DNA from: Pseudomonas putida
GTDB taxonomy: Bacteria; Pseudomonadota; Gammaproteobacteria; Pseudomonadales; Pseudomonadaceae
Length of the DNA: 64,000 bases
NCBI RefSeq assembly: GCF_001941965.1
Contig: NZ_MKZO01000075.1
Span: 1-64,000 of the forward strand
Direction: 5' to 3'
The notes under the pieces are model-generated. The model was not told the origin of the DNA. It did not search any database and worked only from the letters and a program-made list of their open reading frames with translations. Below, in pieces: positions 31,238-41,863 of the stretch (position 1 is its first letter; each line of letters opens with the position of its first letter). The translations under genes and the position numbers were made by a program.

Positions 31238-31786
31238 GTGAACAAGTCGATGCTCGTGGGTGCGGTACTGGGTGCTGTCGGTGTGACTGCCGGAGGTGCT
31301 GTCGCGACCTACAGCCTGGTCAACAACGGGCCGGAATACGCTCAGGTAACGGGCGTGCAACCGGTCAAGACGACCGTCAAGACGCCACGCGAAGTCTGCA
31401 AGGACGTCACGGTCACCCGCCAGAAACCGGTGCAGGACCAGCACCAGATCGCGGGTACCGTGGTCGGTGCACTGGCCGGCGGCCTGCTCGGCAACCAGAT
31501 TGGTGGCGGCACCGGCAAGAAGATCGCCACCGTGGCCGGTGCGGTCGGCGGCGGTTATGCCGGCAACAAGGTGCAGGAGCACATGCAGAACAGCGATACC
31601 TACACCACCACCCAGACCCGCTGCAACACGGTGAATGATGTCAGCGAGAAGGTTGTCGGGTATGACGTGAAGTACACCATCGGCGACAAGGCCGGACAGG
31701 TGCGTATGGACCGGGATCCGGGGTCGCAGATTCCGCTGGATAAGCAGGGCAACCTGGTGTTGGGGCAGGCTCAGCCGGCTCAGTAA
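31238..31786 (+). CDS. Glycine-zipper 2TM domain protein
   Basis: 182 residues from GTG 31238, which has AGGAGG at ideal spacing. An N-terminal hydrophobic segment (MLVGAVLGAVGVTAGGAVAT) is followed by a glycine-zipper hairpin (AGTVVGALAGGLLGNQIGGG ... GAVGGGYAGNKVQEHM), as in SlyB/PcpY-like envelope proteins. No lipobox Cys is seen. Location is likely the inner or outer membrane facing the periplasm. Function unknown. It is monocistronic, flanked by the secF terminator and a REP pair. Confidence 0.85.
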   Translation: MNKSMLVGAVLGAVGVTAGGAVATYSLVNNGPEYAQVTGVQPVKTTVKTPREVCKDVTVTRQKPVQDQHQIAGTVVGALAGGLLGNQIGGGTGKKIATVAGAVGGGYAGNKVQEHMQNSDTYTTTQTRCNTVNDVSEKVVGYDVKYTIGDKAGQVRMDRDPGSQIPLDKQGNLVLGQAQPAQ

Positions 31787-31810
31787 TCCTGTCTGAAGGC
31801 TGACACCTAA

Positions 31811-31887
31811 CCTGTGGGAGCTGGCTTGCCAGCGATTGCTGTAGTGAATCCACCATAGCTATCGCTGGCAAGCCAGCTCCCACAGGG
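31811..31887. repeat. REP pair, putida-type
   Basis: CCTGTGGGAGCTGGCTTGCC (31811) and ATCGCTGGCAAGCCAGCTCC (31861) in inverted order, with an AT-richer linker unlike the other pairs. It separates the glycine-zipper gene and suhB, which converge. Confidence 0.85.
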
Positions 31888-31914
31888 TACGCGGCGGCCT
31901 TGAAATCCGGGCAC

Positions 31915-31943
31915 AAAAAAAGCACCTCGAAAGGTGCTTTTTT
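31915..31943. terminator. Bidirectional terminator of suhB
   Basis: AAAAAAAGCACCT, loop CGAA, AGGTGCTTTTTT. Confidence 0.9.
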
Positions 31944-31958
31944 CATTTCAGGCGAAAC

Positions 31959-32774
31959 TCAGCGCTTGACCGAAGGCGGCAGGTGCGGCTGGATCGCCGT
32001 CAGTACCGCCTTGAAGCACTTGATGTTGCCCGCGACCACGTGGCCCTTCTCGAGGAAGTCATGGCCACCGGTGAAGTCGCTGACCAGGCCGCCCGCTTCC
32101 TGGATCAGCAGCGCGCCCGCAGCCATGTCCCACTCGGACAGGCCCGACTCCCAGAATGCATCGAAACGACCTGCAGCCACATAAGCCAGGTCCAGGCTCG
32201 CCGAACCCGCGCGACGAATGCCGGCAGTCTGGCCAACCAGGGCGCGGAACATGCCCAGGTAGTTGTCCAGGTATTCCATCTGGTTGTCACGGAACGGGAA
32301 GCCGGTGCCGAGCAGGGCGCCTTCCAGGCTGGTGCGCGAGCTGACGCGCAGGCGGCGGCCATTGAGCTGGGCGCCACGGCCACGGCTGGCGGTGAATTCT
32401 TCCTGGCGAACCGGGTCGAGGACCACGGCATGCTCCAGGCGACCACGGTATTTGCAGGCGATGCTGACCGCGAAGTGAGGAACGCCACGCAGGAAGTTGG
32501 TGGTGCCGTCCAGCGGATCGATGATCCACAGGTAGTCTTCACCTTCGCCGCTGCCGGCATGCAGACCGGTCTCTTCGCCCTGGATGGCGTGGTTCGGATA
32601 CGCTTTGCGCAGCGCATCGATGATGACCTTCTCGGCTGCGCGGTCGACCTCGGACACGTAGTCCTTGGCGTCCTTCTCATCAACCTTGATGGTATCCAGG
32701 CGTTCGATTGAGCGGAAAATCAGTTCGCTGGCGCTGCGGGCGGCGCGCAGCGCGATATTCAGCATGGGCTGCAT
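31959..32774 (-). CDS. suhB: Inositol-1-monophosphatase family protein SuhB
   Basis: 271 residues. Metal-binding motifs are GEETG (Glu near 68), the WIIDPLDGTTNFLRG box around residues 83-97 and WDMAAGALLIQEAGG near 212. SuhB dephosphorylates inositol phosphates; in bacteria it also joins the rRNA antitermination complex and in Pseudomonas affects virulence gene expression. It diverges from the trmJ-cysE-isc cluster. Confidence 0.95.
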   Translation of the reverse strand: MQPMLNIALRAARSASELIFRSIERLDTIKVDEKDAKDYVSEVDRAAEKVIIDALRKAYPNHAIQGEETGLHAGSGEGEDYLWIIDPLDGTTNFLRGVPHFAVSIACKYRGRLEHAVVLDPVRQEEFTASRGRGAQLNGRRLRVSSRTSLEGALLGTGFPFRDNQMEYLDNYLGMFRALVGQTAGIRRAGSASLDLAYVAAGRFDAFWESGLSEWDMAAGALLIQEAGGLVSDFTGGHDFLEKGHVVAGNIKCFKAVLTAIQPHLPPSVKR

Positions 32775-32924
32775 GGACGTTTCACCTGAGTTTTAAAGAA
32801 ATGAAAGCCGCACAGTCTATCAGAAAAGTTCCGGCTGGGTGGGGCAACATTTGCTTACGTAGCGTTGCGGCGGTCCCTTCTGTAAGATTTGCTCCCCCTG
32901 ATTCCATGTCTGTGAGCGCCTGAC

Positions 32925-33686
32925 GTGCTGCAAAATATTCGTGTCGTCCTGGTCTGTACCAGTCACCCCGGCAATATCGGCGGAGCTGCGCGTGCCATGA
33001 AGAACATGGGACTGTCGCGCCTCGTGCTGGTCAATCCGGCGGATTTCCCTTCTCCCGAGGCCAGTGCCCGGGCTTCCGGCGCCGATGATGTGCTGGCGTC
33101 CGCGCAAGTGGTCGGCTCCCTTGAGGACGCCCTGGTCGGCTGCACCCTGGTGGTCGGCACCAGCGCCCGCAGCCGTAGCCTGCCATGGCCAATGCTCGAT
33201 CCCCGCGAATGCGGGAGCGAATCCATCGGACGAGCGGCTCAAGGCGAGGAGGTCGCCCTGGTCTTCGGTCGTGAACACGCCGGCCTGACCAATGAAGAGC
33301 TGCAGCGATGTCACTACCACGTGCATATCCCCTCCAACCCGGACTTCAGCTCGCTGAACCTGGCGGCGGCGGTGCAGGTGCTGAGCTATGAGGTTCGGAC
33401 TGCCTGGCTGGCCCGTGAGCCGCAGGTGGTGAAGACGGACAAGGACGAAGTGGTCGAGGAACTGGCCACCATGGACGAGATGGAGCGGTTCTACGGACAC
33501 CTGGAAAGCACCCTGGTGCAGATCGGGTTCCTCGATCCGGCCAAGCCCAAGCACCTGATGCCGCGTCTGCGTCGCCTGTTCGGGCGCAGTGCGGTGAATC
33601 GTTCGGAAATGAGTATTTTGCGCGGCATCCTCACCGAAACCCAGAAAGCGGCCCGGGGCGATGCGCACAAGCGGAAGGATCAGTAA
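32925..33686 (+). CDS. trmJ: tRNA (cytidine/uridine-32 2'-O)-methyltransferase TrmJ
   Basis: 253 residues from GTG 32925 (MLQNIRVVLVCTSHPGNIGG). The SPOUT/SpoU motif set is present: N at PGNIGGAARAMKNMG, GTSARSRSLPWP, VFGREHAGLTNEEL and IPSNPDFSSLNLAAAV. It methylates ribose-32 in several tRNAs as a knotted dimer. cysE follows with no gap. Confidence 0.93.
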   Translation: MLQNIRVVLVCTSHPGNIGGAARAMKNMGLSRLVLVNPADFPSPEASARASGADDVLASAQVVGSLEDALVGCTLVVGTSARSRSLPWPMLDPRECGSESIGRAAQGEEVALVFGREHAGLTNEELQRCHYHVHIPSNPDFSSLNLAAAVQVLSYEVRTAWLAREPQVVKTDKDEVVEELATMDEMERFYGHLESTLVQIGFLDPAKPKHLMPRLRRLFGRSAVNRSEMSILRGILTETQKAARGDAHKRKDQ

Positions 33687-34469
33687 ATGTTCGAGCGTCT
33701 GCGTGAAGATATCCAAAGCGTTTTCCACCGTGACCCGGCGGCACGCAATGCCTTCGAGGTGCTGACCTGCTATCCGGGCATGCACGCGATCTGGCTGCAC
33801 CGCGCGGCGCACTGCCTGTGGAAGAAGGACTGGAAATGGCTGGCCCGCCTGGTGTCCAACTTCGGGCGCTGGCTGACCGGCATCGAGATTCACCCGGGGG
33901 CCAAGGTTGGCCGACGCTTCTTCATCGACCATGGCATGGGCATCGTCATCGGCGAAACCGCCGAGATCGGCGATGACGTCACCCTCTACCAGGGCGTGAC
34001 CCTGGGTGGCACCAGCTGGAACAAGGGCAAGCGCCACCCGACTCTGGAAAACGGCGTGGTGGTGGGGGCGGGCGCCAAGGTGCTCGGTCCGTTCACTGTC
34101 GGTGCCGGGGCCAAGATCGGCTCCAATGCGGTGGTGACCAAGGCGGTGCCGGCCGGCGCCACGGCGGTGGGCATTCCCGGGCGGATCATCGTCAAGACCG
34201 ATGTCGAGCAGGAAGCCCGGCGCAAGGCCATGGCCGAGAAGATCGGCTTCGATGCCTACGGCGTCAGCGAAGACATGCCGGACCCGGTCGCCCGTGCCAT
34301 CGGCCAGTTGCTCGACCACCTGCAGGCGGTCGACGGTCGCCTCGAAGGCATGTGCGGTGCCCTGACCAAGCTGGGCAGCGACTACTGCGCCAAGGAACTG
34401 CCACCGCTGCACGAAGAAGACTTCGCCTGCGTCAAGGGCGAGGTGCGCAGCGACGCGCCGACGCATTGA
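33687..34469 (+). CDS. cysE: Serine O-acetyltransferase
   Basis: 260 residues. An N-terminal helical part is followed by left-handed beta-helix hexapeptide repeats (GAKVGRRFFIDHGMGIVIGE, DDVTLYQGVTLGGT, GAGAKIGSNAVVTKAVPAGA). The family's His in FFIDHGMG and the Asp nearby are present. It makes O-acetylserine, the cysteine precursor. Placed directly before the isc operon, it may supply cysteine as the sulfur source for Fe-S assembly. A hairpin terminator follows. Confidence 0.93.
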   Translation: MFERLREDIQSVFHRDPAARNAFEVLTCYPGMHAIWLHRAAHCLWKKDWKWLARLVSNFGRWLTGIEIHPGAKVGRRFFIDHGMGIVIGETAEIGDDVTLYQGVTLGGTSWNKGKRHPTLENGVVVGAGAKVLGPFTVGAGAKIGSNAVVTKAVPAGATAVGIPGRIIVKTDVEQEARRKAMAEKIGFDAYGVSEDMPDPVARAIGQLLDHLQAVDGRLEGMCGALTKLGSDYCAKELPPLHEEDFACVKGEVRSDAPTH

Positions 34470-34484
34470 CAGCCCGCCGGTAAA

Positions 34485-34512
34485 TCGGGGCGTGTGATCG
34501 CGCCCCGACTTT
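34485..34512 (+). terminator. Terminator after cysE
   Basis: TCGGGGCG, 8-nt loop, CGCCCCGA then CTTTG. Confidence 0.7.
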
Positions 34513-34565
34513 GCTATGATCTGCGCCGCCGTTCAGGCGCAATCCCGACTAAAGCACTAGGTCTT

Positions 34566-34598
34566 ATAGTTGACTTAAATGCTCGGGAATCGCATACT
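34566..34598 (+). promoter_or_regulatory. isc promoter with type-1 IscR box
   Basis: Bases 34566-34590 (ATAGTTGACTTAAATGCTCG and the next five) fit the E. coli type-1 IscR consensus ATASYYGACTRWWWYAGTCR(RSTAT) at 21 of 25 positions. TTGACT at 34570 serves as -35, with CATACT 17 bp later (34593-34598) as a likely -10. This predicts feedback repression of the operon by holo-IscR. Confidence 0.75.
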
Positions 34599-34635
34599 CG
34601 CACACATCCCGTAACTCCCGTGGTATCAAATAGCC

Positions 34636-35124
34636 ATGCGACTGACTACTAAAGGCCGATACGCCGTGACTGCCATGCTCGACCTGGCACTGCACGCGCA
34701 GAACGGGCCGGTCTCCCTGGCCGACATCTCCGAGCGCCAAGGCATCTCCCTCTCCTATCTGGAGCAGCTGTTCGCCAAGCTGCGCCGCAGCAACCTGGTT
34801 TCCAGCGTGCGCGGCCCGGGTGGCGGCTACCAGCTCTCGCGGGTGATGGAAAGCATCCAGGTGGCCCAGGTGATCGATGCGGTCAACGAATCGGTCGATG
34901 CCACCCGTTGCCAGGGGCTCGGCGATTGCCACGCCGGTGACACCTGCCTGACCCACCACTTGTGGTGCGACCTCAGCGCCCGGATCCATGAATTCCTCAG
35001 CGGAATCAGCCTGGCCGACCTCGTGACCCGCCGTGAGGTCCAGGAAGTCGCCCTGCGTCAGGATCAGCGCCGCGTAGCCGGCCGCGCCCCACTGGACAAG
35101 ATTGAAACGTCCGCCGTCGATTGA
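34636..35124 (+). CDS. iscR: Fe-S cluster regulator IscR
   Basis: 162 residues, Rrf2 family. The winged helix lies at residues 1-80 (MRLTTKGRYAVTAMLDLALH). The three cluster-binding Cys are in RCQGLGDCHAGDTCLTHHLW, with the His after the third. Represses its own operon when it carries a [2Fe-2S] cluster. First gene of the isc operon; iscS starts 43 bp later. Confidence 0.96.
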   Translation: MRLTTKGRYAVTAMLDLALHAQNGPVSLADISERQGISLSYLEQLFAKLRRSNLVSSVRGPGGGYQLSRVMESIQVAQVIDAVNESVDATRCQGLGDCHAGDTCLTHHLWCDLSARIHEFLSGISLADLVTRREVQEVALRQDQRRVAGRAPLDKIETSAVD

Positions 35125-35167
35125 CCGTGTCGAACGAGCGACGTGCCTGCCTGATAGGAGATATTCA

Positions 35168-36382
35168 ATGAAGTTGCCGATCTACCTCGATTATTCCGCG
35201 ACCACTCCGGTCGACCCACGCGTCGCCCAGAAGATGAGCGAATGCCTGCTGGTCGACGGGAACTTCGGTAACCCGGCCTCGCGCTCCCACGTCTTCGGCT
35301 GGAAAGCTGAAGAGGCGGTCGAGAACGCTCGCCGCCAGGTCGCCGACCTGGTCAACGCCGATCCGCGCGAAATCGTCTGGACCAGCGGTGCCACCGAATC
35401 CGACAACCTGGCGCTGAAGGGCGTTGCGCACTTCTACGGCTCCAAGGGCAAGCACATCATCACCTCCAAGATCGAGCACAAGGCGGTCCTGGACAGCACT
35501 CGCCAGCTCGAGCGCGAAGGCTTCGAGGTCACTTACCTCGAACCAGGCGAAGACGGCCTGATCACTCCGGCCCTGGTCGAAGCCGCGCTGCGTGAAGACA
35601 CCATCCTGGTTTCGGTCATGCACGTGAACAACGAGATCGGCACCATCAACGACATCGCCGCCATCGGTGAGCTGACCCGCTCCCGCGGCGTCATGTTCCA
35701 CGTCGACGCAGCCCAGTCCACCGGCAAGGTCGAGATCGACCTGCAGAAGCTGAAAGTCGACCTGATGTCCTTCTCCGCCCACAAGACCTACGGCCCTAAA
35801 GGCATCGGCGCGCTGTACGTCAGCCGCAAGCCTCGCGTGCGTCTGGAAGCGGCGATGCACGGCGGTGGTCACGAGCGCGGCATGCGTTCCGGCACCCTGG
35901 CCACCCACCAGATCGTCGGCATGGGCGAAGCCTTCGCCGTGGCCAAAGAGCTGATGGCCAGCGAGAACGTACGCATCAAGGCCCTGAGCGACCGCTTCTT
36001 CAAGCAGGTCCAGGGCCTGGAAGAGCTGTACGTCAACGGCAGCCTGACCGCGCGTATCCCGCACAACCTGAACCTGAGCTTCAACTACGTCGAAGGCGAG
36101 TCGCTGATCATGGCGCTCAAGGACCTGGCCGTTTCGTCCGGTTCCGCTTGTACTTCGGCATCCCTCGAGCCGTCCTACGTCCTGCGCGCCCTGGGCCGCA
36201 ACGACGAGCTGGCGCACAGCTCGATCCGTTTCACGTTCGGTCGCTTCACCACCGAAGAAGAAATCGACTACGCCGCGCAGAAAGTCTGCGAGGCCGTCAC
36301 CAAGCTGCGTGAACTCTCGCCGCTGTGGGACATGTTCAAAGACGGCGTCGACATCTCCAAGATCGAGTGGGCTGCGCACTAA
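35168..36382 (+). CDS. iscS: Cysteine desulfurase IscS
   Basis: 404 residues from ATG 35168 (MKLPIYLDYSATTPVDPRVA), with AGGAG upstream; an earlier in-frame start at 35102 lies within iscR. The PLP Lys is in SFSAHKTYGPKG, the nucleophilic Cys is in SSGSACTSASLEPSYVLRAL. Delivers sulfur to IscU and to tRNA thiolation enzymes. Confidence 0.97.
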   Translation: MKLPIYLDYSATTPVDPRVAQKMSECLLVDGNFGNPASRSHVFGWKAEEAVENARRQVADLVNADPREIVWTSGATESDNLALKGVAHFYGSKGKHIITSKIEHKAVLDSTRQLEREGFEVTYLEPGEDGLITPALVEAALREDTILVSVMHVNNEIGTINDIAAIGELTRSRGVMFHVDAAQSTGKVEIDLQKLKVDLMSFSAHKTYGPKGIGALYVSRKPRVRLEAAMHGGGHERGMRSGTLATHQIVGMGEAFAVAKELMASENVRIKALSDRFFKQVQGLEELYVNGSLTARIPHNLNLSFNYVEGESLIMALKDLAVSSGSACTSASLEPSYVLRALGRNDELAHSSIRFTFGRFTTEEEIDYAAQKVCEAVTKLRELSPLWDMFKDGVDISKIEWAAH

Positions 36383-36428
36383 GTAGTCGCCAGCAAGAGC
36401 GGCTCCCTGATGAGGAAGGAATTGCACC

Positions 36429-36815
36429 ATGGCATACAGTGAAAAGGTCATCGACCATTACGAAAACCCGCGTAACGTCGGCAAGATGAATGCCGAGGAC
36501 CCGGATGTCGGCACCGGCATGGTCGGCGCCCCGGCGTGCGGCGACGTGATGCGCCTGCAGATCAAGGTCAACGAGCAGGGCGTCATCGAAGACGCCAAGT
36601 TCAAGACCTACGGCTGCGGTTCGGCCATCGCCTCCAGCTCCCTCGCCACCGAGTGGATGAAGGGCAAGACCCTGGACGAAGCCGAAACCATCAAGAACAC
36701 CCAACTGGCCGAAGAACTGGCCCTGCCGCCGGTGAAGATCCACTGCTCGGTACTCGCCGAAGACGCCATCAAGGCGGCCGTTCGCGATTACAAGCAGAAG
36801 AAAGGTTTGATCTAA
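36429..36815 (+). CDS. iscU: Fe-S scaffold IscU
   Basis: 128 residues. The cluster ligands are Cys37 with Asp39 (GAPACGDVM), Cys63 (TYGCGSAIASSS) and Cys106 (KIHCSVLAEDA). The chaperone recognition motif LPPVK directly precedes Cys106. Assembles [2Fe-2S] clusters with IscS. Confidence 0.97.
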   Translation: MAYSEKVIDHYENPRNVGKMNAEDPDVGTGMVGAPACGDVMRLQIKVNEQGVIEDAKFKTYGCGSAIASSSLATEWMKGKTLDEAETIKNTQLAEELALPPVKIHCSVLAEDAIKAAVRDYKQKKGLI

Positions 36816-36844
36816 CCCGCCTGTCGCAGGTCAAGGAGTTTCCG

Positions 36845-37168
36845 ATGGCTATCAGCATGACAGAAGCCGCCGCCAACCATGTGCGGCGCTCCCTCGACGG
36901 ACGTGGCAAAGGTGACGGTATTCGCCTGGGCGTCCGTACCACCGGCTGCTCGGGCCTGGCCTATGTGCTGGAGTTCGTCGACGAGCCGAATGACGAAGAC
37001 CAGGTCTTCGAGAGCCATGGCATGAAGGTCATCATCGACCCGAAAAGCCTGGTCTACCTCGACGGCACCGAACTGGACTTCGTCAAGGAAGGGTTGAACG
37101 AAGGCTTCAAGTTCAACAACCCCAACGTGCGCGGTGAGTGTGGCTGCGGCGAAAGCTTCAACGTCTGA
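36845..37168 (+). CDS. iscA: Fe-S carrier IscA
   Basis: 107 residues from ATG 36845, with AAGGAG upstream. HesB/IscA fold with ligands Cys35 (TTGCSGLAYVLEFVD) and the C-terminal pair GECGCGESFNV. Transfers clusters to target proteins. A longer in-frame start within iscU is rejected. Confidence 0.97.
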   Translation: MAISMTEAAANHVRRSLDGRGKGDGIRLGVRTTGCSGLAYVLEFVDEPNDEDQVFESHGMKVIIDPKSLVYLDGTELDFVKEGLNEGFKFNNPNVRGECGCGESFNV

Positions 37169-37176
37169 GGCTGCGC

Positions 37177-37698
37177 GTGGGTACTCCTTGTCATTTCGCC
37201 CTGTTTGACCTGCAACCGGACTTCCGTCTGGACCTGGACCAGTTGGCCACCCGCTATCGCGAGCTGGCCCGCGCGGTGCACCCGGATCGCTTCGCCGACG
37301 CCAGCGAGCGCGAACAGCGCCTGGCGCTGGAGCGCTCCGCCGGCCTCAACGAGGCCTACCAGACCCTCAAGAGCGCACCCCGCCGGGCGCGTTACCTGTT
37401 GGCGATCGGCGGTCATGAAGTGCCGCAGGAAGTCACCGTCCACGACCCCGAGTTCCTCTTCCAGCAAATGCAATGGCGCGAAGAGCTCGAGGACCTGCAG
37501 GACAGTGCCGACCTCGATGGCGTTGCCGCGTTCAAGCGCCGCTTGAAAGTCGCCCAGGAAGCCCTCAACGAGGAGTTCGCCGCGTGCTGGAACGACGCTG
37601 CGCAGCGTGAACAGGCCGAACGCCTGATGCGCCGCATGCAGTTCCTCGACAAGCTCGCCTACGAAGTGCGCCAGCTGGAAGAGCGCCTCGACGATTAA
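37177..37698 (+). CDS. hscB: Co-chaperone HscB
   Basis: 173 residues from GTG 37177. The J-domain has the HPD motif (RAVHPDRFADASEREQRLAL), and the C-terminal three-helix bundle binds IscU. Stimulates HscA. It begins 8 bp after the iscA stop. Confidence 0.95.
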   Translation: MGTPCHFALFDLQPDFRLDLDQLATRYRELARAVHPDRFADASEREQRLALERSAGLNEAYQTLKSAPRRARYLLAIGGHEVPQEVTVHDPEFLFQQMQWREELEDLQDSADLDGVAAFKRRLKVAQEALNEEFAACWNDAAQREQAERLMRRMQFLDKLAYEVRQLEERLDD

Positions 37699-37740
37699 CC
37701 CGGTGTCGCCCCTGGCGGCACCTTTGGTATTCAGATAAGC

Positions 37741-39605
<1,865 letters not shown>

Positions 39606-39606
<1 letters not shown>

Positions 39607-39947
39607 TGCCGCAGGTAACCTTTCTGCCCCACGAGAAGTTCTGCCCGGACGGCCTGACCGTCGAGGCAGCACCGGGGACTTCCATTCTCGAACTGGCCCA
39701 TGACCACCACATCGAGATCGAAAGCGCCTGTGGCGGCGTGTGCGCCTGCACCACCTGCCACTGCATCGTGCGCAAGGGCTTCGACTCGGTCGAGGAAGCC
39801 GACGAGCTGGAAGAAGACATGCTGGACAAGGCCTGGGGCCTGGAAGCGCAGTCGCGCCTGGCCTGCCAGGTGAAGGTCGGTGACGAAGACCTGACCATCG
39901 AGATTCCGAAATATTCGCTCAACCACGCCGCCGAAGCGCCGCATTGA
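39606..39947 (+). CDS. fdx: Isc-type [2Fe-2S] ferredoxin
   Basis: 113 residues. The cluster-binding Cys are in ACGGVCACTTCHCIV (C-x5-C-x2-C) and a later Cys in RLACQVKVGDEDL. Supplies electrons for Fe-S assembly on IscU. It overlaps hscA. Confidence 0.96.
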
Positions 39948-39961
39948 TCCTGGAGCCGACC

Positions 39962-40162
39962 ATGAGCCTGAAATGGATTGATGTACTTGAAATTGCTATC
40001 CAGCTTGCCGAAAGCAAGCCGGAAGTCGATCCTCGTTACGTGAATTTCGTCGATCTGCAGCGCTGGGTGCTGGCATTGCCAGACTTCAGCGACGATCCGG
40101 CACGCGGTGGCGAGAAGGTCCTGGAAGCCATCCAGGCCGCCTGGATCGAAGAAGCCGACTGA
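39962..40162 (+). CDS. iscX: IscX (YfhJ)
   Basis: 66 residues from ATG 39962. The acidic one-domain protein with DPRYVNFVDLQRWVLALPDF is the IscX signature; it binds IscS and iron and tunes cluster assembly. Last gene of the isc operon, 14 bp after fdx. Confidence 0.95.
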   Translation: MSLKWIDVLEIAIQLAESKPEVDPRYVNFVDLQRWVLALPDFSDDPARGGEKVLEAIQAAWIEEAD

Positions 40163-40192
40163 GCGCACTCGGCAGGTTAGGCAATCCCCCGG

Positions 40193-40220
40193 AACCCGCG
40201 TATAATTCGCGGGTTTAATT
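40193..40220 (+). terminator. Terminator/attenuator-like hairpin between iscX and ndk
   Basis: AACCCGCG, loop TATAATT, CGCGGGTT then TAATTTTT. The loop happens to hold a TATAAT that could also serve as a -10 for ndk. Confidence 0.7.
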
Positions 40221-40253
40221 TTTCGCATCACTTACTGTTTCTGGAGTTACACC

Positions 40254-40679
40254 ATGGCTGTTCAACGTACTTTCTCCATCATCAAGCCTGACGCCGTTGC
40301 CAAGAACGTGATCGGCAAGATCACCACCCGTTTCGAAGACGCCGGCCTGAAAATCGTCGCTTCGAAAATCAAGCAACTGTCCAAGGCCGAAGCCGAAGGC
40401 TTCTACGCCGAGCACAAAGAGCGCGGTTTCTTCGGTGACCTGGTTGCCTTCATGACTTCCGGTCCGGTTGTCGTCCAGGTGCTGGAAGGCGAAAACGCCA
40501 TCGCTCGCAACCGTGAGCTGATGGGCGCTACCAACCCTAAAGAAGCTGCTGCCGGCACCATCCGTGCTGACTTCGCCGAGTCCATCGACGCCAACGCCGT
40601 CCACGGTTCGGACTCCGAAGCCGCTGCCGCTCGCGAAATCGCTTACTTCTTCGCTGCTACCGAGGTAACCACTCGCTAA
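40254..40679 (+). CDS. ndk: Nucleoside diphosphate kinase
   Basis: 141 residues. The phosphohistidine motif NAVHGSDSEAAAAREIAYFF (His near 117) and the N-terminal RTFSIIKPDAVAKN are diagnostic. Balances NTP pools. It sits between the isc operon and rlmN. Confidence 0.97.
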   Translation: MAVQRTFSIIKPDAVAKNVIGKITTRFEDAGLKIVASKIKQLSKAEAEGFYAEHKERGFFGDLVAFMTSGPVVVQVLEGENAIARNRELMGATNPKEAAAGTIRADFAESIDANAVHGSDSEAAAAREIAYFFAATEVTTR

Positions 40680-40707
40680 GCCACGGCTTTCGAGTGAAGG
40701 TGAATCC

Positions 40708-41850
40708 ATGACTACATCTACTGGCAAAACTAACCTGTTGGGGCTGACCCAGCCGGAAATGGAAAAGTTCTTCGACTCGATAGGGGAGAAGCGCTTCCGT
40801 GCCGGTCAGGTCATGAAATGGATTCACCATTTTGGCGTCGATGATTTCGACGCCATGACCAACGTCGGCAAGGCCCTGCGCGAAAAGCTCAAGAGCTGCG
40901 CCGAGATTCGCGGCCCTGAAGTGGTCAGCGAGGACATCTCCTCGGACGGCACCCGCAAGTGGGTCGTGCGCGTGGCTTCCGGCAGTTGCGTCGAAACCGT
41001 CTACATCCCCCAGGGCAAGCGCGGTACGTTGTGCGTATCGTCCCAGGCCGGTTGCGCCCTGGACTGCAGTTTCTGCTCCACCGGCAAGCAAGGATTCAAC
41101 AGCAACCTCACCGCCGCCGAAGTCATCGGCCAGGTGTGGATTGCCAACAAGTCGTTCGGCTCCGTGCCGGCCACCATCGACCGCGCCATCACCAACGTGG
41201 TGATGATGGGCATGGGCGAGCCGCTGCTGAACTTCGACAACGTCGTCGCCGCCATGCACCTGATGATGGACGACCTCGGCTATGGCATCTCCAAGCGCCG
41301 GGTGACCCTGTCCACCTCCGGCGTGGTGCCGATGATCGATGAGCTGGCCAAGCACATCGACGTCTCCCTGGCCCTTTCGCTGCACGCGCCGAACGACGCG
41401 CTGCGCAACGAACTGGTGCCGATCAACAAGAAGTACCCGCTCAAGGTGGTCCTCGAGTCCTGCCAGCGCTACATGTCGGAACTCGGCGAGAAGCGCGTGC
41501 TGACCATCGAGTACACCCTGCTCAAGGACGTCAACGACAAGCTCGAACATGCGAAGGAAATGGCCGAGCTGTTGAAGGACGTGCCGTGCAAGATCAACCT
41601 GATCCCGTTCAACCCGTTCCCGCATTCCGGTTACGAGCGTCCGAGCAACAACGCGATCCGCCGTTTCCAGGACTACATGCACAACGCCGGCTTCAACGTG
41701 ACCGTGCGCACCACCCGCGGCGAAGACATCGACGCAGCGTGTGGCCAGCTGGTCGGCCAGGTGATGGACCGTACCCGTCGCAGTGAGCGCTACATCGCCG
41801 TGCGGCAACTGAACGCCGACGCCGATTCCAGCGGCGTGGCGGGCAACTGA
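40708..41850 (+). CDS. rlmN: Dual-specificity 23S rRNA/tRNA adenine-C2 methyltransferase RlmN
   Basis: 380 residues. The radical-SAM motif CALDCSFCSTGKQGFN (CxxxCxxC) lies near residue 115. The catalytic Cys pair includes the C-terminal VRTTRGEDIDAACGQLVGQV. It methylates A2503 of 23S rRNA and A37 of some tRNAs; as it needs [4Fe-4S], its place after isc is logical. Confidence 0.96.
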   Translation: MTTSTGKTNLLGLTQPEMEKFFDSIGEKRFRAGQVMKWIHHFGVDDFDAMTNVGKALREKLKSCAEIRGPEVVSEDISSDGTRKWVVRVASGSCVETVYIPQGKRGTLCVSSQAGCALDCSFCSTGKQGFNSNLTAAEVIGQVWIANKSFGSVPATIDRAITNVVMMGMGEPLLNFDNVVAAMHLMMDDLGYGISKRRVTLSTSGVVPMIDELAKHIDVSLALSLHAPNDALRNELVPINKKYPLKVVLESCQRYMSELGEKRVLTIEYTLLKDVNDKLEHAKEMAELLKDVPCKINLIPFNPFPHSGYERPSNNAIRRFQDYMHNAGFNVTVRTTRGEDIDAACGQLVGQVMDRTRRSERYIAVRQLNADADSSGVAGN

Positions 41851-41863
41851 GACGAGGGCCGCC

